In this document: piece by piece, positions 1 to 10,947 of the stretch
Numbering within the stretch: the stretch's first letter is position 1
Layout: every line of letters begins with the position of its first letter
Source: an uncultured Mycoplasmatota bacterium
GTDB lineage: Bacteria; Bacillota_I; Bacilli_A; RF39; UBA660
Length of the DNA stretch: 64,000 nt
Assembly (NCBI GenBank): GCA_946402735.1
Contig: CAMIXH010000001.1
Span: 1-64,000, forward strand
Reading direction: 5' to 3'
Notes under the pieces: model-generated
The model's input: the letters and a program-made list of their open reading frames with translations, nothing else
What the model was told of the DNA's origin: nothing
Database searches by the model: none
Made by a program: the position numbers and the translations under genes

Positions 1-491
1 CAACTGCAGCAGCAAATTGTTATATACCAAAGGCAAATTTAAGTGGAAAATATGTAGCAGAAGCAAAGAAAAATGCAGTTCAATGTGCAGCAGGAGGATA
101 TTGTCCAGGCGACACAGATATATATTATGGAAACACAGGTGGAAGAGTAGCATGTAGTGCTGGAACAGCAAATGCAAGTGCAGGAAGTAGCGCAGCGACT
201 GCTTGTGTAGCATGTGTAGCAGGAACATATAACTCAGGAACAGGAAATACAACATGTACTAATTGTGAAGTCGGATACTATTGTACCGGAGGAACAAATC
301 ATTCTCAGTGTTCAGCATTAGCAAGTCATTATACATCAAGTGCTGCAAAATCAACTGCAGCAGCAAATTGTTATATACCAAAGGCAAATTTAAGTGGAAA
401 ATATGTTGCAACAAAGAATTCAAATGCAGTTCAATGTGCAGCAGGAGGATATTGTCCAGGAAATACTGATATATATTATGGAAGCACAGGT
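1..491 (+). repeat. Near-identical direct repeat, unit about 351 bp (117 aa), in the Cys-rich protein
   Basis: caactgcagcagcaaattgttatataccaaaggcaaatttaagtggaaaatatgt occurs at 1 and again at 352; similarity continues through the tattgtccagg...atatattatggaa segments. Confidence 0.85.
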
Positions 492-1631
492 GGAAGAGTA
501 GAATGCAGTGCTGGAACATATAATGGAAGTACGGGAAGTACTGCAGCAACAGCGTGTCAGGCATGTGCTTCAGGAACTTATTCAAATGCAGGAGCAACGC
601 AATGTGCTGATAAGTGTTCAAGTACAGGTGGATGGATTTGCGGTAATTATGGAGCATTTGGAACTTGTTCAAATATATGTGGAGGAACTCAAACACAATA
701 TAGAACATGTAAAAAGTACTCATCATTTGATTCAAACTATGAGTGTGACTCAAAAACAGAATCTAATTCTCAATCATGTGGAGGAAAAACATGTAACTAT
801 GGTTCATGGAGTTATAGTCCAAGTTGTACAGATTCTGGTGGACGAACGACTGCAACTAGAACAAGAACAGGTACTTGTGTAGCAAACTCAAATAGCAATT
901 ATTCTTGTGGTAGTGATACTCAAACAGAAACAAAATATTTTAATATACCTAGATGTTGCTCTAATACTTCAGACTGGGTATGTGGTAGTTATTATGGCTG
1001 CACTACATGCACAAAAACATGTGGTGGAGGAACTCAATCTTGCAAAAAGGATTGTACTCAAACATCAATATATGATCTAAGAGTTTGCGCGACAAAAACA
1101 TTTACAGATACAGGTATATCTTGTAACACTCAATCATGTCCAACAGGAAGTGGATGTTTCTTAAAAGGAACAAAAGTTAAAACAATATTTGGTTATAAGG
1201 ATATAGATAAAATAAAAGTTGGAGATTACGTTCTAACATTAAATGAATTTGGAAAAATTAATCAATATAAACCAGTTATTAAAACATGGATATTTGACAA
1301 TTTAAATGAAGAGTTATATACATTAACTTTTGAAGATAATAGTGTAATGCAATTAACACAAATGCATGGTGTTTATACTATAGTAAATGGTAGAGAAAAA
1401 GCAATTCATGCTAAAGACTTAAAAGTTGGAGATGTAGTATTTGATTCAAATCGTAAAATACATACAATAAAGAATATAACTCATAATCCAATAGATGAAC
1501 CAGTTTACAACTTATCAATTAAAGACAATCATAATTTCTATGTTGGTGAAAATGAAATACTTGTTCATAACATAAATGGAAACTGTGGTGCTACTGGTGC
1601 AGTAGGACATGATGAGTGTAAACTTAATTAA
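3..1631 (+). CDS. Cys-rich repeat surface protein with C-terminal Hint (intein/hedgehog-like) domain, 5' end truncated by window
   Basis: Frame 3 is open from base 3 to the TAA at 1629-1631. The translation has Cys-rich repeats (AANCYIPKANLSGKYV...AAGGYCPG) and then GSGCFLKGTKVKT...KVGDYVL...QMHGVYTI...HNFYVGENEILVHN, a Hint-type start and end. The ORF track only caught the C-terminal 94 aa. Confidence 0.85.
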   Translation, partial: TAAANCYIPKANLSGKYVAEAKKNAVQCAAGGYCPGDTDIYYGNTGGRVACSAGTANASAGSSAATACVACVAGTYNSGTGNTTCTNCEVGYYCTGGTNHSQCSALASHYTSSAAKSTAAANCYIPKANLSGKYVATKNSNAVQCAAGGYCPGNTDIYYGSTGGRVECSAGTYNGSTGSTAATACQACASGTYSNAGATQCADKCSSTGGWICGNYGAFGTCSNICGGTQTQYRTCKKYSSFDSNYECDSKTESNSQSCGGKTCNYGSWSYSPSCTDSGGRTTATRTRTGTCVANSNSNYSCGSDTQTETKYFNIPRCCSNTSDWVCGSYYGCTTCTKTCGGGTQSCKKDCTQTSIYDLRVCATKTFTDTGISCNTQSCPTGSGCFLKGTKVKTIFGYKDIDKIKVGDYVLTLNEFGKINQYKPVIKTWIFDNLNEELYTLTFEDNSVMQLTQMHGVYTIVNGREKAIHAKDLKVGDVVFDSNRKIHTIKNITHNPIDEPVYNLSIKDNHNFYVGENEILVHNINGNCGATGAVGHDECKLN

Positions 1632-1646
1632 TTATTAGGAGGAAAT

Positions 1647-2243
1647 ATGAAGAATAAAAGAATAATAATTATTATTGTAATGTGTATATTAATTTTATTT
1701 GTTGGATTCCTTGTAATTAATAGATTTGTTTTTAATGGAAATCAAAACAATACAGATAATGGTACAACTATTAAAGATTTTACATTTCATTTTCCTAATG
1801 ATATGAAATTCAAAATGGTAGATGAACATACATTTGAGTTAAAAACGAATAGTTGGACTGCAAATCTTGACATTATGTATGATGAAAGAGATTTAATACT
1901 AAGCTATCCAGGATGTACTAAAATAAGATTAACTAGTGATAATTATAAAACTGGTGAATTAAAGAAAAATGAAGGTTATGATAGAAACTATATTAGTTTT
2001 ACTTTAGTTGATGAAACAAATAATGAAAATAATGTAATTTCATATTATAGAATTGATAAACAATATATAGTTTATATAGATCTTATCAATAAAGATAATT
2101 CATTTAATGAAGAACCTTTAAAAGATATTTATAAAGCATTAGACACTGCAAAATTTAGTGGCGAAAAGAAATTTAAATATCACTCATATTTGATAAGTTT
2201 TTATCATCAATGTCATGATATTGAAAAGCTAGATAAAGAATAA
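1647..2243 (+). CDS. Membrane-anchored exported protein, unknown function
   Basis: 198-aa ORF with SD (aggagg) and an N-terminal TM segment (IIIIIVMCILILFVGFLVI). Confidence 0.7.
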   Translation: MKNKRIIIIIVMCILILFVGFLVINRFVFNGNQNNTDNGTTIKDFTFHFPNDMKFKMVDEHTFELKTNSWTANLDIMYDERDLILSYPGCTKIRLTSDNYKTGELKKNEGYDRNYISFTLVDETNNENNVISYYRIDKQYIVYIDLINKDNSFNEEPLKDIYKALDTAKFSGEKKFKYHSYLISFYHQCHDIEKLDKE

Positions 2244-2270
2244 AAGTACATAGAAATATGTACTTTTTAT
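2242..2270 (+). terminator. Intrinsic terminator
   Basis: aaaagtacata-gaaa-tatgtactttt followed by T-rich sequence. Confidence 0.7.
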
Positions 2271-2327
2271 TGTTTAAAAATTAATGATAATGTGATAGAA
2301 TTATTATAGAAGAATAGGTGGTTAGAA

Positions 2328-3605
2328 GTGAGAGCAATTGATATTACAAATAAAAAGAATAATAATGAAAAGTTGACTTATGAAGAAATAGAATACATGG
2401 TTAATTCATATGTTAAAGATAAGATTAATGATGAAACGATGTCTGATTTTGTATGGAGTATTTATTATAATGGTTTATCTTTAGATGAAACATATTATTT
2501 AACTGATGTAATGATTAAAAGTGGAGAAACAATAGATTTAAGTAAAATTAATAAACCAGTTTGTGATAAACATTCAACTGGTGGAGTAGGAGATAAAATT
2601 ACTTTAATTGTTTCACCAATAGCAGCCTCTGCCGGAGTGTGTGTTCCTAAGATGAGTGGAAGAGGTCTAGGATTAACTGGAGGAACAGCTGATAAATTAG
2701 AAAGTATTCCTGGATATAAACTAAAAATGTCAAAGGATGCATTTATCAATGAACTTCAAACAGTAGGATGTGCTGTAATAAGTCAAAGTGAGAAGATTGC
2801 TGTAGCTGATAAAAAGATATATGCATTAAGAAATGAAATTGGAGCAGTTGATTCAATACCACTAATTGCTAGTTCTATAATGTCAAAGAAAATAGCAAGT
2901 GGTAGTGATGTAATAATCATTGATTTAAAAGTAGGTAAAGGTGCATTTATGAAGAATATTAAAGATGCTACTAAACTTGCTAAAACAATGGTTAAAATAG
3001 GTAATTACTATGGTAAAAAAGTTATTTGTACACTAAGTGATATGAATGCTCCTTTAGGAAGAAATATTGGTAATGCTTTAGAAGTAAAAGAAGCAATAGA
3101 TTTCTTTAAGGGAAAATATGATAAAAGATTATATGATTTATCAGTATATATTTCAGCATTAATGATTAGTAGTTCAAAGAAAATATCATTTAAGAGTGCT
3201 AAGGAATTAGTTATTAATTTACTTGAAAGTGGGCATGCTAGAAATAAATTCAATACTTGGATTAAATTCCAAGGTGGTAATTTGGGAAAATTAAGAGATA
3301 AAGCTAAAACAGTTAAAGTAACTGCTGATATTAATGGATATGTAAATAAAATTGATTCATTAAAATTATCTAAGATTGTGTTTGATCTAGGTGCTGGAAG
3401 AAAGAAAAAGAAAGATAAAATTGATTATGCAGTAGGTGTTGTATTAAATAAGACACTAGGAGACAAAGTACAAAAAGGAGACGTCTTAGCAACTATCTAT
3501 TACAATAAAAAAGTAGATAACATGGAAGATGATTTAAGAAATTGTTATTTAATTGAAAGAAAGAAAAAGAAAATTAAAAAGATTGTTATTAAAACAATTA
3601 AATAA
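2328..3605 (+). CDS. Pyrimidine-nucleoside/thymidine phosphorylase
   Basis: GTG start; KHSTGGVGDKITLIVSPIAAS...KMSGRGLGLTGGTADKLESIPG is the characteristic nucleoside phosphorylase motif. Confidence 0.92.
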   Translation: MRAIDITNKKNNNEKLTYEEIEYMVNSYVKDKINDETMSDFVWSIYYNGLSLDETYYLTDVMIKSGETIDLSKINKPVCDKHSTGGVGDKITLIVSPIAASAGVCVPKMSGRGLGLTGGTADKLESIPGYKLKMSKDAFINELQTVGCAVISQSEKIAVADKKIYALRNEIGAVDSIPLIASSIMSKKIASGSDVIIIDLKVGKGAFMKNIKDATKLAKTMVKIGNYYGKKVICTLSDMNAPLGRNIGNALEVKEAIDFFKGKYDKRLYDLSVYISALMISSSKKISFKSAKELVINLLESGHARNKFNTWIKFQGGNLGKLRDKAKTVKVTADINGYVNKIDSLKLSKIVFDLGAGRKKKKDKIDYAVGVVLNKTLGDKVQKGDVLATIYYNKKVDNMEDDLRNCYLIERKKKKIKKIVIKTIK

Positions 3606-3634
3606 AAAAGAAATAGTTAATACTATTTCTTTTA
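3606..3634. terminator. Bidirectional terminator between convergent genes
   Basis: Perfect aaaagaaatagt-taat-actatttctttt stem between convergent CDSs. Confidence 0.8.
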
Positions 3635-4603
3635 TTTTTGATATTTAACTAAATATTCTTCAAATGTTATATTTTCAATATAAATCTTTGTTGCTATATC
3701 TACACCTAAATATCTATAATGCCATGGTTCATATGCAAAACCTGTTATGAATTCTTTTTTATCTGGATATCTTTCTATAAATCCATATTTATATGCATTA
3801 TCTTTTAACCATTTATATTCTTTACTTTTTTTAAATGTTGGTTGTGTTGTATTAAAGTCAATTGCAAGTCCTAATTCATGTTCTGAATGTCTTGGCTTAG
3901 CAGAATATTTTAATGCATAATCAAGCCCATTATTCTTTGTATATTTGTTAAACAAATTTGTTTGTACAGTTTTATCTCTATATGAAGAAATAACTACTAG
4001 TTTAATTCCTTCTTTTTTAGCATCATCTATCATTTGTTTTAATGGTTCATACATTTCTGATCTTACATGTTTTTTACCATTATTACTATAAGGTTTAGGT
4101 AAAGTTAACAAATTATTAAATGTAGCATCATCTGGAATTTGATTATATTTATTAACAAGAGCTGTAATAGAAGTATAATCTTCAACTACATTAATATTAG
4201 TATAGAAATCATAATCAAGCCCAATCTCAACATATAGAGTTACTTGATCAATGGTATATTCTGGATGTTTTAAATAGTATTCTTCATATCTTTCTATATT
4301 TTGAATATTAAAGTATTCGGAATTAGCAAATTCTTCAAAATGATCATATTTCCTAGAAAGTAGATAATTTTTAACATCAAGATTAGCTATTTTTTCTTCA
4401 ATCATCTCTATTACTTTTACATTGTATCCTAAACTTAATAGATCTTCTTTATATATATATTCATCATTAGTAATATTTTGATTTTGACCTTCAATATCAC
4501 TTTCTGTTTTTATTTTAGAATCAGTAACAGAAATATAAATAATCAAACTGAAAAATGCTATAAAATTAATAATAATAATTGTTAATAATACTTTTTTTAT
4601 CAT
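3632..4603 (-). CDS. D-alanyl-D-alanine carboxypeptidase, VanY/M15 family
   Basis: SSYRDKTVQ...KPRHSEHELGLAIDFN...EPWHYRYLG motifs; N-terminal TM. Confidence 0.9.
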   Translation of the reverse strand: MIKKVLLTIIIINFIAFFSLIIYISVTDSKIKTESDIEGQNQNITNDEYIYKEDLLSLGYNVKVIEMIEEKIANLDVKNYLLSRKYDHFEEFANSEYFNIQNIERYEEYYLKHPEYTIDQVTLYVEIGLDYDFYTNINVVEDYTSITALVNKYNQIPDDATFNNLLTLPKPYSNNGKKHVRSEMYEPLKQMIDDAKKEGIKLVVISSYRDKTVQTNLFNKYTKNNGLDYALKYSAKPRHSEHELGLAIDFNTTQPTFKKSKEYKWLKDNAYKYGFIERYPDKKEFITGFAYEPWHYRYLGVDIATKIYIENITFEEYLVKYQK

Positions 4604-4658
4604 TTATCCTCCTGTTTCTCTCTATATTATAATTATAGCATAGGTAAAAAAAGAATTA

Positions 4659-5306
4659 CTATAGTTTAAGTAATTCTTGCATTTTCTTTACTAATTTTTT
4701 ATTATTCATGAACATAACATATACTATTAACGCCAGTACATCGCCAGTTACTAAATCTATAAATACATGTTGTTTTGTAAATAATGTACTAAACATTATT
4801 AGAACAGACATTATAAATATGAATATTTTAAACTTATTATCTGCTTTTTTAGTTGTACAAACTATTAATATAAATAACATACTTATAGCACAGTGTAAAC
4901 TTGGTAAACAATTAATAGCAGGAGTATCTATCCAATAAATAAAATTTGTTACAAATGTAAGTAATCCAGTTGTTTCAAATTCTGGTCTTATTACTTGTGA
5001 TGGATATATTAGGAATACTACATTAGAAAATAATGTTATAAAGAAGTAATCTATAATATATTTATAGAATTTATTCTTATCTTTTAAATATACATAGTAT
5101 GGTACTGCAAATATAAATATATACCATGAGAAATATGGAATAATGAACCAAACATTAAATGGAATAGCATCATCTATAAAACTACTAAGTATATGTGGCT
5201 CTCCTTGTATTAATTTACTTATAAAAAACATAGCACATTGAATCATAATAAGTACTAATGTTGTTATAAGTGGTTTAAATTCAATTTTTTTAATTAACTT
5301 TTTCAT
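4659..5306 (-). CDS. PAP2 superfamily membrane phosphatase-like protein
   Basis: Multiple TM segments with CLPSLHCAISM and a downstream KQHVFIDLVTGD (PAP2 motifs); start at internal Met preferred. Confidence 0.75.
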   Translation of the reverse strand: MKKLIKKIEFKPLITTLVLIMIQCAMFFISKLIQGEPHILSSFIDDAIPFNVWFIIPYFSWYIFIFAVPYYVYLKDKNKFYKYIIDYFFITLFSNVVFLIYPSQVIRPEFETTGLLTFVTNFIYWIDTPAINCLPSLHCAISMLFILIVCTTKKADNKFKIFIFIMSVLIMFSTLFTKQHVFIDLVTGDVLALIVYVMFMNNKKLVKKMQELLKL

Positions 5307-5406
5307 AAAAATCACGAAGAATATTATACTATAAGATTTCAAATAGTCAAATAGTACTAGAAAAAAATAGCATTTTAATATATAATGTTAGCGAGGTGAA
5401 GGGAGC

Positions 5407-6720
5407 ATGAAAAGAACTATTTGCTTAGTAGGTAGACCAAATACTGGTAAATCTACATTATTTAATAGAATTGTTGGTAAGAGAGTAGCTATTATAGAAG
5501 ATGCTCCAGGAATAACTAGAGATAGAATATATAGTGAAGCTAGTTACAATAATATTCCTTTTTATTTAATTGATACAGGTGGTATTGATTTAAGTGATGG
5601 AGACTTCAATGAAGAAATTCGTATGCAAGTTGAAATCGGTATTGAAGAAAGCGATATTATTGTTTTTGTTGTTGATGGTAAAGATGGTATTACTAATAGT
5701 GATGAATTAATAAGAGATATGTTAAAACGTCAAAATAAGAAAGTAATCGTAGCTATTAACAAGATTGATAATAGTGCTGCTTCAAATAATATGTATGAAT
5801 TCTATTCATTAGGTTTTGATGAATATGTTGGAATATCTGCTGAACATGGAACAGGTGTAAATGAGTTATTAAAACTTATGACAGATGGTTGCGATGAAGG
5901 ATATGAAGATGAAGATGAAAATATTAAAATTGCTGTTATTGGAAGACCTAATGTAGGAAAGAGCAGTCTAGTTAATGCACTTCTAAACGAAGAAAGAGTA
6001 ATTGTTAGTGATGTAGCTGGTACTACAAGAGATGCTATAGATACTAAATTTGTTTATAATAAAGAAGAATATACATTAATAGATACAGCTGGTCTTCGTA
6101 AAAAAGGTAAGATTTTTGAAGCGGTTGAAAAATATAGTTTACTTAGAAGTATGAAAGCTATTGATAGAAGTGATGTATGTTTACTTGTACTTGATGCTAC
6201 TACTGGTATTGTAGAACATGATAAGCATATAGCAGGTTATGCACTTGAAGCAGGTAAACCTACTGTGATAGTTGTAAATAAATGGGATACTATTGAAGAT
6301 AAAGATGAAGATATGAAGAAGTGGAAAAAAGATATAGCGAATAATTTCCAATTCATGGACTTTGCTAAAGTAGTATTCTTAAGTGCACAAACTAAGAAAA
6401 GAATTCATACTTTAATGCCTGAAGTATTAGAGTCATATAATAATTCAATCAAAGAAGTTAAAACAAGTGTTATAAATGATATCATTAGAGATGCATTTAT
6501 GGAAACACCACCAGCTTCATATAAAGGAAAGAAATTAAAAGTATACTTTGCTCATCAAGCTGGTATTAAACCACCAAGATTTGATATAGAAGTTAACTCT
6601 AAAGGATTAGTTCATTTCTCATATTATAGATATTTAGAAAATAAGATAAGAGAAAACATTGATCTTAGTGGTACACCAATAGTAATTCAATTTAAAAATA
6701 AAGGTGAAAAAGAATTATAA
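5407..6720 (+). CDS. der: Ribosome biogenesis GTPase Der (EngA)
   Basis: Two GTPase domains (GRPNTGKSTLFN; GRPNVGKSSLVN) and a C-terminal KH-like domain. Confidence 0.96.
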   Translation: MKRTICLVGRPNTGKSTLFNRIVGKRVAIIEDAPGITRDRIYSEASYNNIPFYLIDTGGIDLSDGDFNEEIRMQVEIGIEESDIIVFVVDGKDGITNSDELIRDMLKRQNKKVIVAINKIDNSAASNNMYEFYSLGFDEYVGISAEHGTGVNELLKLMTDGCDEGYEDEDENIKIAVIGRPNVGKSSLVNALLNEERVIVSDVAGTTRDAIDTKFVYNKEEYTLIDTAGLRKKGKIFEAVEKYSLLRSMKAIDRSDVCLLVLDATTGIVEHDKHIAGYALEAGKPTVIVVNKWDTIEDKDEDMKKWKKDIANNFQFMDFAKVVFLSAQTKKRIHTLMPEVLESYNNSIKEVKTSVINDIIRDAFMETPPASYKGKKLKVYFAHQAGIKPPRFDIEVNSKGLVHFSYYRYLENKIRENIDLSGTPIVIQFKNKGEKEL

Positions 6721-6733
6721 AAGGAGAATAAAA

Positions 6734-7123
6734 ATGGATTATAATCAATATAATAATAATGACTATAATAATTTATATGATGGAAACAATAATCAACAAA
6801 GAAGAATAAAAGAAGGAAGTCTTATTTGGGGAGTACTTGGTTTCATGTTTCCAATGCTAGGATTAATACTATATTTAGTTTGGAAAGATAGTAAACCAGG
6901 AGATGCTAAAATAGCAGGTAAGGGTGCGCTTATATGCGTATTTGTAGAAATGGGTATTTCTTTAATAGCAGTATTATTCTTTGGAGCATCATGGGGCCAA
7001 GCACAAGATAGTATTGTTAATAACACTTGTAAAACATATGGTGAAACATATGAATCAGTTAAAAAAGATGGAAAATGGTATTGCCAAGATACAGTTAGTG
7101 GAGAAACAATTATGTTAGAATAA
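6734..7123 (+). CDS. Small membrane protein, unknown function
   Basis: ORF with SD aaaggag; two TM segments; C-terminal CKTYGE...WYC. Confidence 0.6.
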   Translation: MDYNQYNNNDYNNLYDGNNNQQRRIKEGSLIWGVLGFMFPMLGLILYLVWKDSKPGDAKIAGKGALICVFVEMGISLIAVLFFGASWGQAQDSIVNNTCKTYGETYESVKKDGKWYCQDTVSGETIMLE

Positions 7124-7148
7124 TCAAGCGGTTGCTTGATTTTTTATT
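7123..7148 (+). terminator. Intrinsic terminator
   Basis: atcaagc-ggtt-gcttgat + T run. Confidence 0.75.
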
Positions 7149-7183
7149 GTCCTTTAGTATATACTTTTATTAGAGGAACCAAT

Positions 7184-7741
7184 ATGAAAAAAAGTATTAA
7201 ATATTTAATAATAAGTATACTTGTATTATTAGTTATAACTTTTACAGTTAGTTATGCTTACTTTGCTCCAAACTTTATAAATAATACAAAGGATACTAAA
7301 GTAAGTACTGGAGACTTAGATTTAAGTATTGATGATGAAAGCATTGATGCTGTTGAAATATCTCCAATATATGATGCAGATTATGAATTATTAGGAATTC
7401 ATAAAAGTTTCACAGTAATATCTAATAGTTCACTTAATTCATGTGTTAATTTATATATTAATGTTAGTGAAATATCTGATGAATTAAAAAGTGAATACTT
7501 TAAATACAAATTATTATATGATGGAAAAGAAATAGATGGTAATTTCTTAACAGCTAATAGTAATGAAAAGATGTTAATAGAGAAGGGACTATTCTTGGAA
7601 AGCAAAAATGAAAAGAGTTTTGATTTATATATCTGGGTAAGTTACCAAGATGATGTAGATCAATTAAGTATGTTAAATGGAAAAATCAAATCAAATATAT
7701 ATGTTGAAGGATTTGATTCTAAGAATAATACATGTCAGTAA
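7184..7741 (+). CDS. Exported protein, TasA/camelysin-like N terminus
   Basis: MKKSIKYLIISILVLLVITFTVSYAYF signal/TM; ORF start moved to the internal Met after SD-like gaggaacc. Confidence 0.55.
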   Translation: MKKSIKYLIISILVLLVITFTVSYAYFAPNFINNTKDTKVSTGDLDLSIDDESIDAVEISPIYDADYELLGIHKSFTVISNSSLNSCVNLYINVSEISDELKSEYFKYKLLYDGKEIDGNFLTANSNEKMLIEKGLFLESKNEKSFDLYIWVSYQDDVDQLSMLNGKIKSNIYVEGFDSKNNTCQ

Positions 7742-7818
7742 AAAAGCATATTTTATATAAAAATTAATATGTTTTTTTATTGAAAAAATAATATTGTAAA
7801 TAATAAAATAAAAATGTA

Positions 7819-7847
7819 TTGACATTCATAATAATTAATGATAAAAT
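7819..7847 (+). promoter_or_regulatory. Sigma-A type promoter for the str operon
   Basis: TTGACA (7819-7824), 17-nt spacer, TAAAAT (7842-7847). Confidence 0.8.
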
Positions 7848-7860
7848 CAAGTAGATTTCG

Positions 7861-7882
7861 GGTTTTCACACGTGTGAAAACC
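7861..7882 (+). promoter_or_regulatory. Perfect 22-nt palindrome in rpsL 5' leader
   Basis: GGTTTTCACACGTGTGAAAACC just downstream of the predicted transcription start. Confidence 0.8.
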
Positions 7883-7943
7883 TTAAAAAATGAGGGTTAC
7901 GATACACCTGGAAATGTGTATTAAGAAAGGAGAAAATAATTGT

Positions 7944-8357
7944 ATGGCTACAGTTAATCAAAAAGTAAGAAAAGGTAGAAAAGAAAAAGTAAAGAAATCT
8001 AAGAGCCCAGCATTAAATGTTGGTTACAATTCAAAAGATAAAGTGAGAACAAATAACTCATCACCACAAAAACGTGGAGTTTGTACTCGTGTATCTACTA
8101 AGACTCCTAAAAAACCAAACTCAGCTTTAAGAAAAATCGCTAGAGTTAAGTTAAGTAACGGAATGGAAGTTACTTGCTATATTGGTGGAGAAGGACATAA
8201 CTTACAAGAACACAGCGTTGTATTAATTCGTGGTGGACGTGTTAAAGATTTAATCGGTGTTCGTTATCATATTGTACGTGGTACTTTAGATACTGCTGGT
8301 ATTGATAAGAGAAGACAAGGTAGAAGTAAATACGGAACTAAAAAACCTAAGAAATAA
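7944..8357 (+). CDS. rpsL: 30S ribosomal protein S12
   Basis: [20 protein letters not shown]...[20 protein letters not shown]; start at MATVNQ after SD agaaaggag. Confidence 0.97.
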   Translation: MATVNQKVRKGRKEKVKKSKSPALNVGYNSKDKVRTNNSSPQKRGVCTRVSTKTPKKPNSALRKIARVKLSNGMEVTCYIGGEGHNLQEHSVVLIRGGRVKDLIGVRYHIVRGTLDTAGIDKRRQGRSKYGTKKPKK

Positions 8358-8388
8358 TAAATAAACTTTAGAAAGGAGAATAATAAAC

Positions 8389-8856
8389 ATGCGTAAGAGA
8401 CAAGCAATAAAGAGAGATGTATTAGCAGATCCAATATATAATTCAAAAATGATTACTAAGTTAATCAATGGTATCATGCAAGATGGTAAAAAAGGAACTG
8501 CACAAAAGATATTATATGGTGCACTTGATATAGTAAAAGAAAAGACTGGAAAAGATCCTATTGAAGTTCTAAACCAAGCATTTGAAAATATTAGACCAGC
8601 TTTAGAAATAAAAAGTAGAAGAATAGGTGGAAGCAACTATTCAGTACCAATGGAAGTTAGAGAGGATAGAGCAAACGCTTTAACTTTAAGATGGTTAATA
8701 CAATATGCTAAAAGTAGAAATGGAAAAGGAATGGCTGAAAATTTAGCCGCTGAAATCATCGATGCTTCTAATGGCGTTGGTGGAGCAGTTAAGAAACGTG
8801 AAGATACTCATAAGATGGCAGAAGCAAATAAAGCATATGCTCATTATAGATGGTAA
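8389..8856 (+). CDS. rpsG: 30S ribosomal protein S7
   Basis: [41 protein letters not shown]. Confidence 0.97.
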   Translation: MRKRQAIKRDVLADPIYNSKMITKLINGIMQDGKKGTAQKILYGALDIVKEKTGKDPIEVLNQAFENIRPALEIKSRRIGGSNYSVPMEVREDRANALTLRWLIQYAKSRNGKGMAENLAAEIIDASNGVGGAVKKREDTHKMAEANKAYAHYRW

Positions 8857-8871
8857 GAAGGGAGAGATATT

Positions 8872-10947
8872 ATGGCGCGTGATGTGTCTATCGATAAAAC
8901 ACGTAATATAGGTATTATGGCTCACATTGATGCTGGTAAAACAACAACAACTGAGAGAATCTTATACCTAGGTGGAAATATCCATAAGATTGGTGAAACT
9001 CACGATGGTGAATCACAAATGGATTGGATGGACCAAGAAAAAGAAAGAGGTATAACAATTACTAGTGCTGCAACTACTGTACACTGGAAAGGTTATAGAC
9101 TTAATATTATAGATACTCCAGGACACGTAGACTTCACAATTGAAGTTGCTCGTAGTTTAAGAGTTTTAGATGGTGCTATTGCATTAATCGATGCTCAAGC
9201 TGGAGTAGAAACTCAAACTGAACAAGTTTGGAGACAAGCAAATGATTATAAAGTTCCAAGAATGATTTGCGCTAACAAGATGGAAAAAATAGGAGCAGAT
9301 TTCTATTATTCAATGGATTCTATTCATAATAGACTTGCTAATAATGCTGAACCTATCATTTTACCAATCGGAGCAGAAGATCATTATACTGGATATGTTG
9401 ATTTAGTTACAATGAAAGCATATGAGTATGATGGAACTGAAGCACAAGAATTAAAAGAAATTGAAATTCCTGCTGATATGAAAGCAAAAGCAGAAGAATA
9501 TAGAGGAAAATTAATCGAAGCTGTTGCTGATTATAGTGATGAATTAATGGAAAAATACCTAGAAGGTGAAGAAATTAGTGAAGAACTATTAAAGAAAGCA
9601 ATTAGAACAGCTACTATCGATGTTAAATTCTTCCCAGTATTATGTGCTGATGCACTAGGAGATAAAGGAACTAGAACTTTACTAGATGCTGTTTTAGATT
9701 ATTTACCAGCTCCAACAGACATTGCTGCTGTTAAAGGTGTTGATATGAATGACAAAGAAGTTGAAAGAAAAGCTAGTGACAATGAACCATTCGCAGCTTT
9801 AGCATTTAAAGTTATGAATGACCCATTTGTTGGAAACTTAACATTCTTCCGTGTATATTCTGGTGTATTAAAAAGTGGTAGTTACGTAATGAACTCAACT
9901 AACGGTGAAAAAGAAAGAATCGGACGTATTCTTCAAATGCATGCTAATCAAAGAAAAGAAATTCAAGAAGTATACGCTGGTGAAATTGCTGCTGCTGTAG
10001 GTCTTAAAGATACTACAACAGGAGATACTCTTTGTGATGAAAAAGCACAAGTTATTTTAGAAAAGATGGTATTCCCAGAACCAGTTATTGAACTTGCTAT
10101 TGAACCTGCAAGTAAAGCTGATCAAGAAAAGATGAGTATCGCTCTTCAAAAACTTGCTAAAGAAGACCCATCATTTAGAGCAAAAACTGATCATGAAACT
10201 GGTCAAACTATTATCGCTGGTATGGGTGAACTTCACTTAGACGTTCTAGTAGATAGAATGAAAAGAGAATTCGGCGTTGAAGCTAATGTTGGTAAACCAC
10301 AAGTTGCTTATAGAGAAACATTAAAACAAACTGCTGAATGTGAAGGTAAATACATTAAACAATCAGGTGGACGTGGACAATACGGACATGTATGGGTTAA
10401 ATTTGAACCTAATAAAGATAAAGGATATGAATTCGTTGATGAAGTTGTTGGTGGAGTTGTTCCTCGTGAATATATTCCAGTTGTAGACAAAGGACTTCAA
10501 GAAGCACTTGCTGGTGGTGTACTAGCAGGATATCCTATGATTGATGTTAAGTGTACATTATTTGATGGTTCATACCATGATGTAGACTCAAACGAAATGG
10601 CATTCAAGATTGCTGCTTCTATGGCTTTAAAAGAAGCTAAGAATAAATGTAATCCATGTATTCTAGAACCAATTATGAATGTTGAAGTAAGAGTTCCAGA
10701 AGAATTCATGGGAACTGTTATGGGAGACTTAACAGGAAGAAGAGGTAGACCTCTTGGAAATGAAAGTATCGGTAAAGATATTGCTATTAGAGCAATGGTA
10801 CCACTTTCAGAAATGTTTGGTTATATGACTGTTCTTAGAAGTAACACTCAAGGACGTGGAACTTATCAAATGATCTTTGATCATTATGAAGAAGTACCAA
10901 AGAGTATAGCTGAAGAAATTATTAAGAAAAATGGTGTACAACAATAA
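8872..10947 (+). CDS. fusA: Elongation factor G
   Basis: [22 protein letters not shown]... full-length EF-G. Confidence 0.98.
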   Translation: MARDVSIDKTRNIGIMAHIDAGKTTTTERILYLGGNIHKIGETHDGESQMDWMDQEKERGITITSAATTVHWKGYRLNIIDTPGHVDFTIEVARSLRVLDGAIALIDAQAGVETQTEQVWRQANDYKVPRMICANKMEKIGADFYYSMDSIHNRLANNAEPIILPIGAEDHYTGYVDLVTMKAYEYDGTEAQELKEIEIPADMKAKAEEYRGKLIEAVADYSDELMEKYLEGEEISEELLKKAIRTATIDVKFFPVLCADALGDKGTRTLLDAVLDYLPAPTDIAAVKGVDMNDKEVERKASDNEPFAALAFKVMNDPFVGNLTFFRVYSGVLKSGSYVMNSTNGEKERIGRILQMHANQRKEIQEVYAGEIAAAVGLKDTTTGDTLCDEKAQVILEKMVFPEPVIELAIEPASKADQEKMSIALQKLAKEDPSFRAKTDHETGQTIIAGMGELHLDVLVDRMKREFGVEANVGKPQVAYRETLKQTAECEGKYIKQSGGRGQYGHVWVKFEPNKDKGYEFVDEVVGGVVPREYIPVVDKGLQEALAGGVLAGYPMIDVKCTLFDGSYHDVDSNEMAFKIAASMALKEAKNKCNPCILEPIMNVEVRVPEEFMGTVMGDLTGRRGRPLGNESIGKDIAIRAMVPLSEMFGYMTVLRSNTQGRGTYQMIFDHYEEVPKSIAEEIIKKNGVQQ

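Noticed and set aside
259-753. 164-aa minus-strand ORF
   Set aside because: Low-complexity Leu/His/Tyr/Asn shadow ORF antisense to the clear Cys-rich repeat CDS
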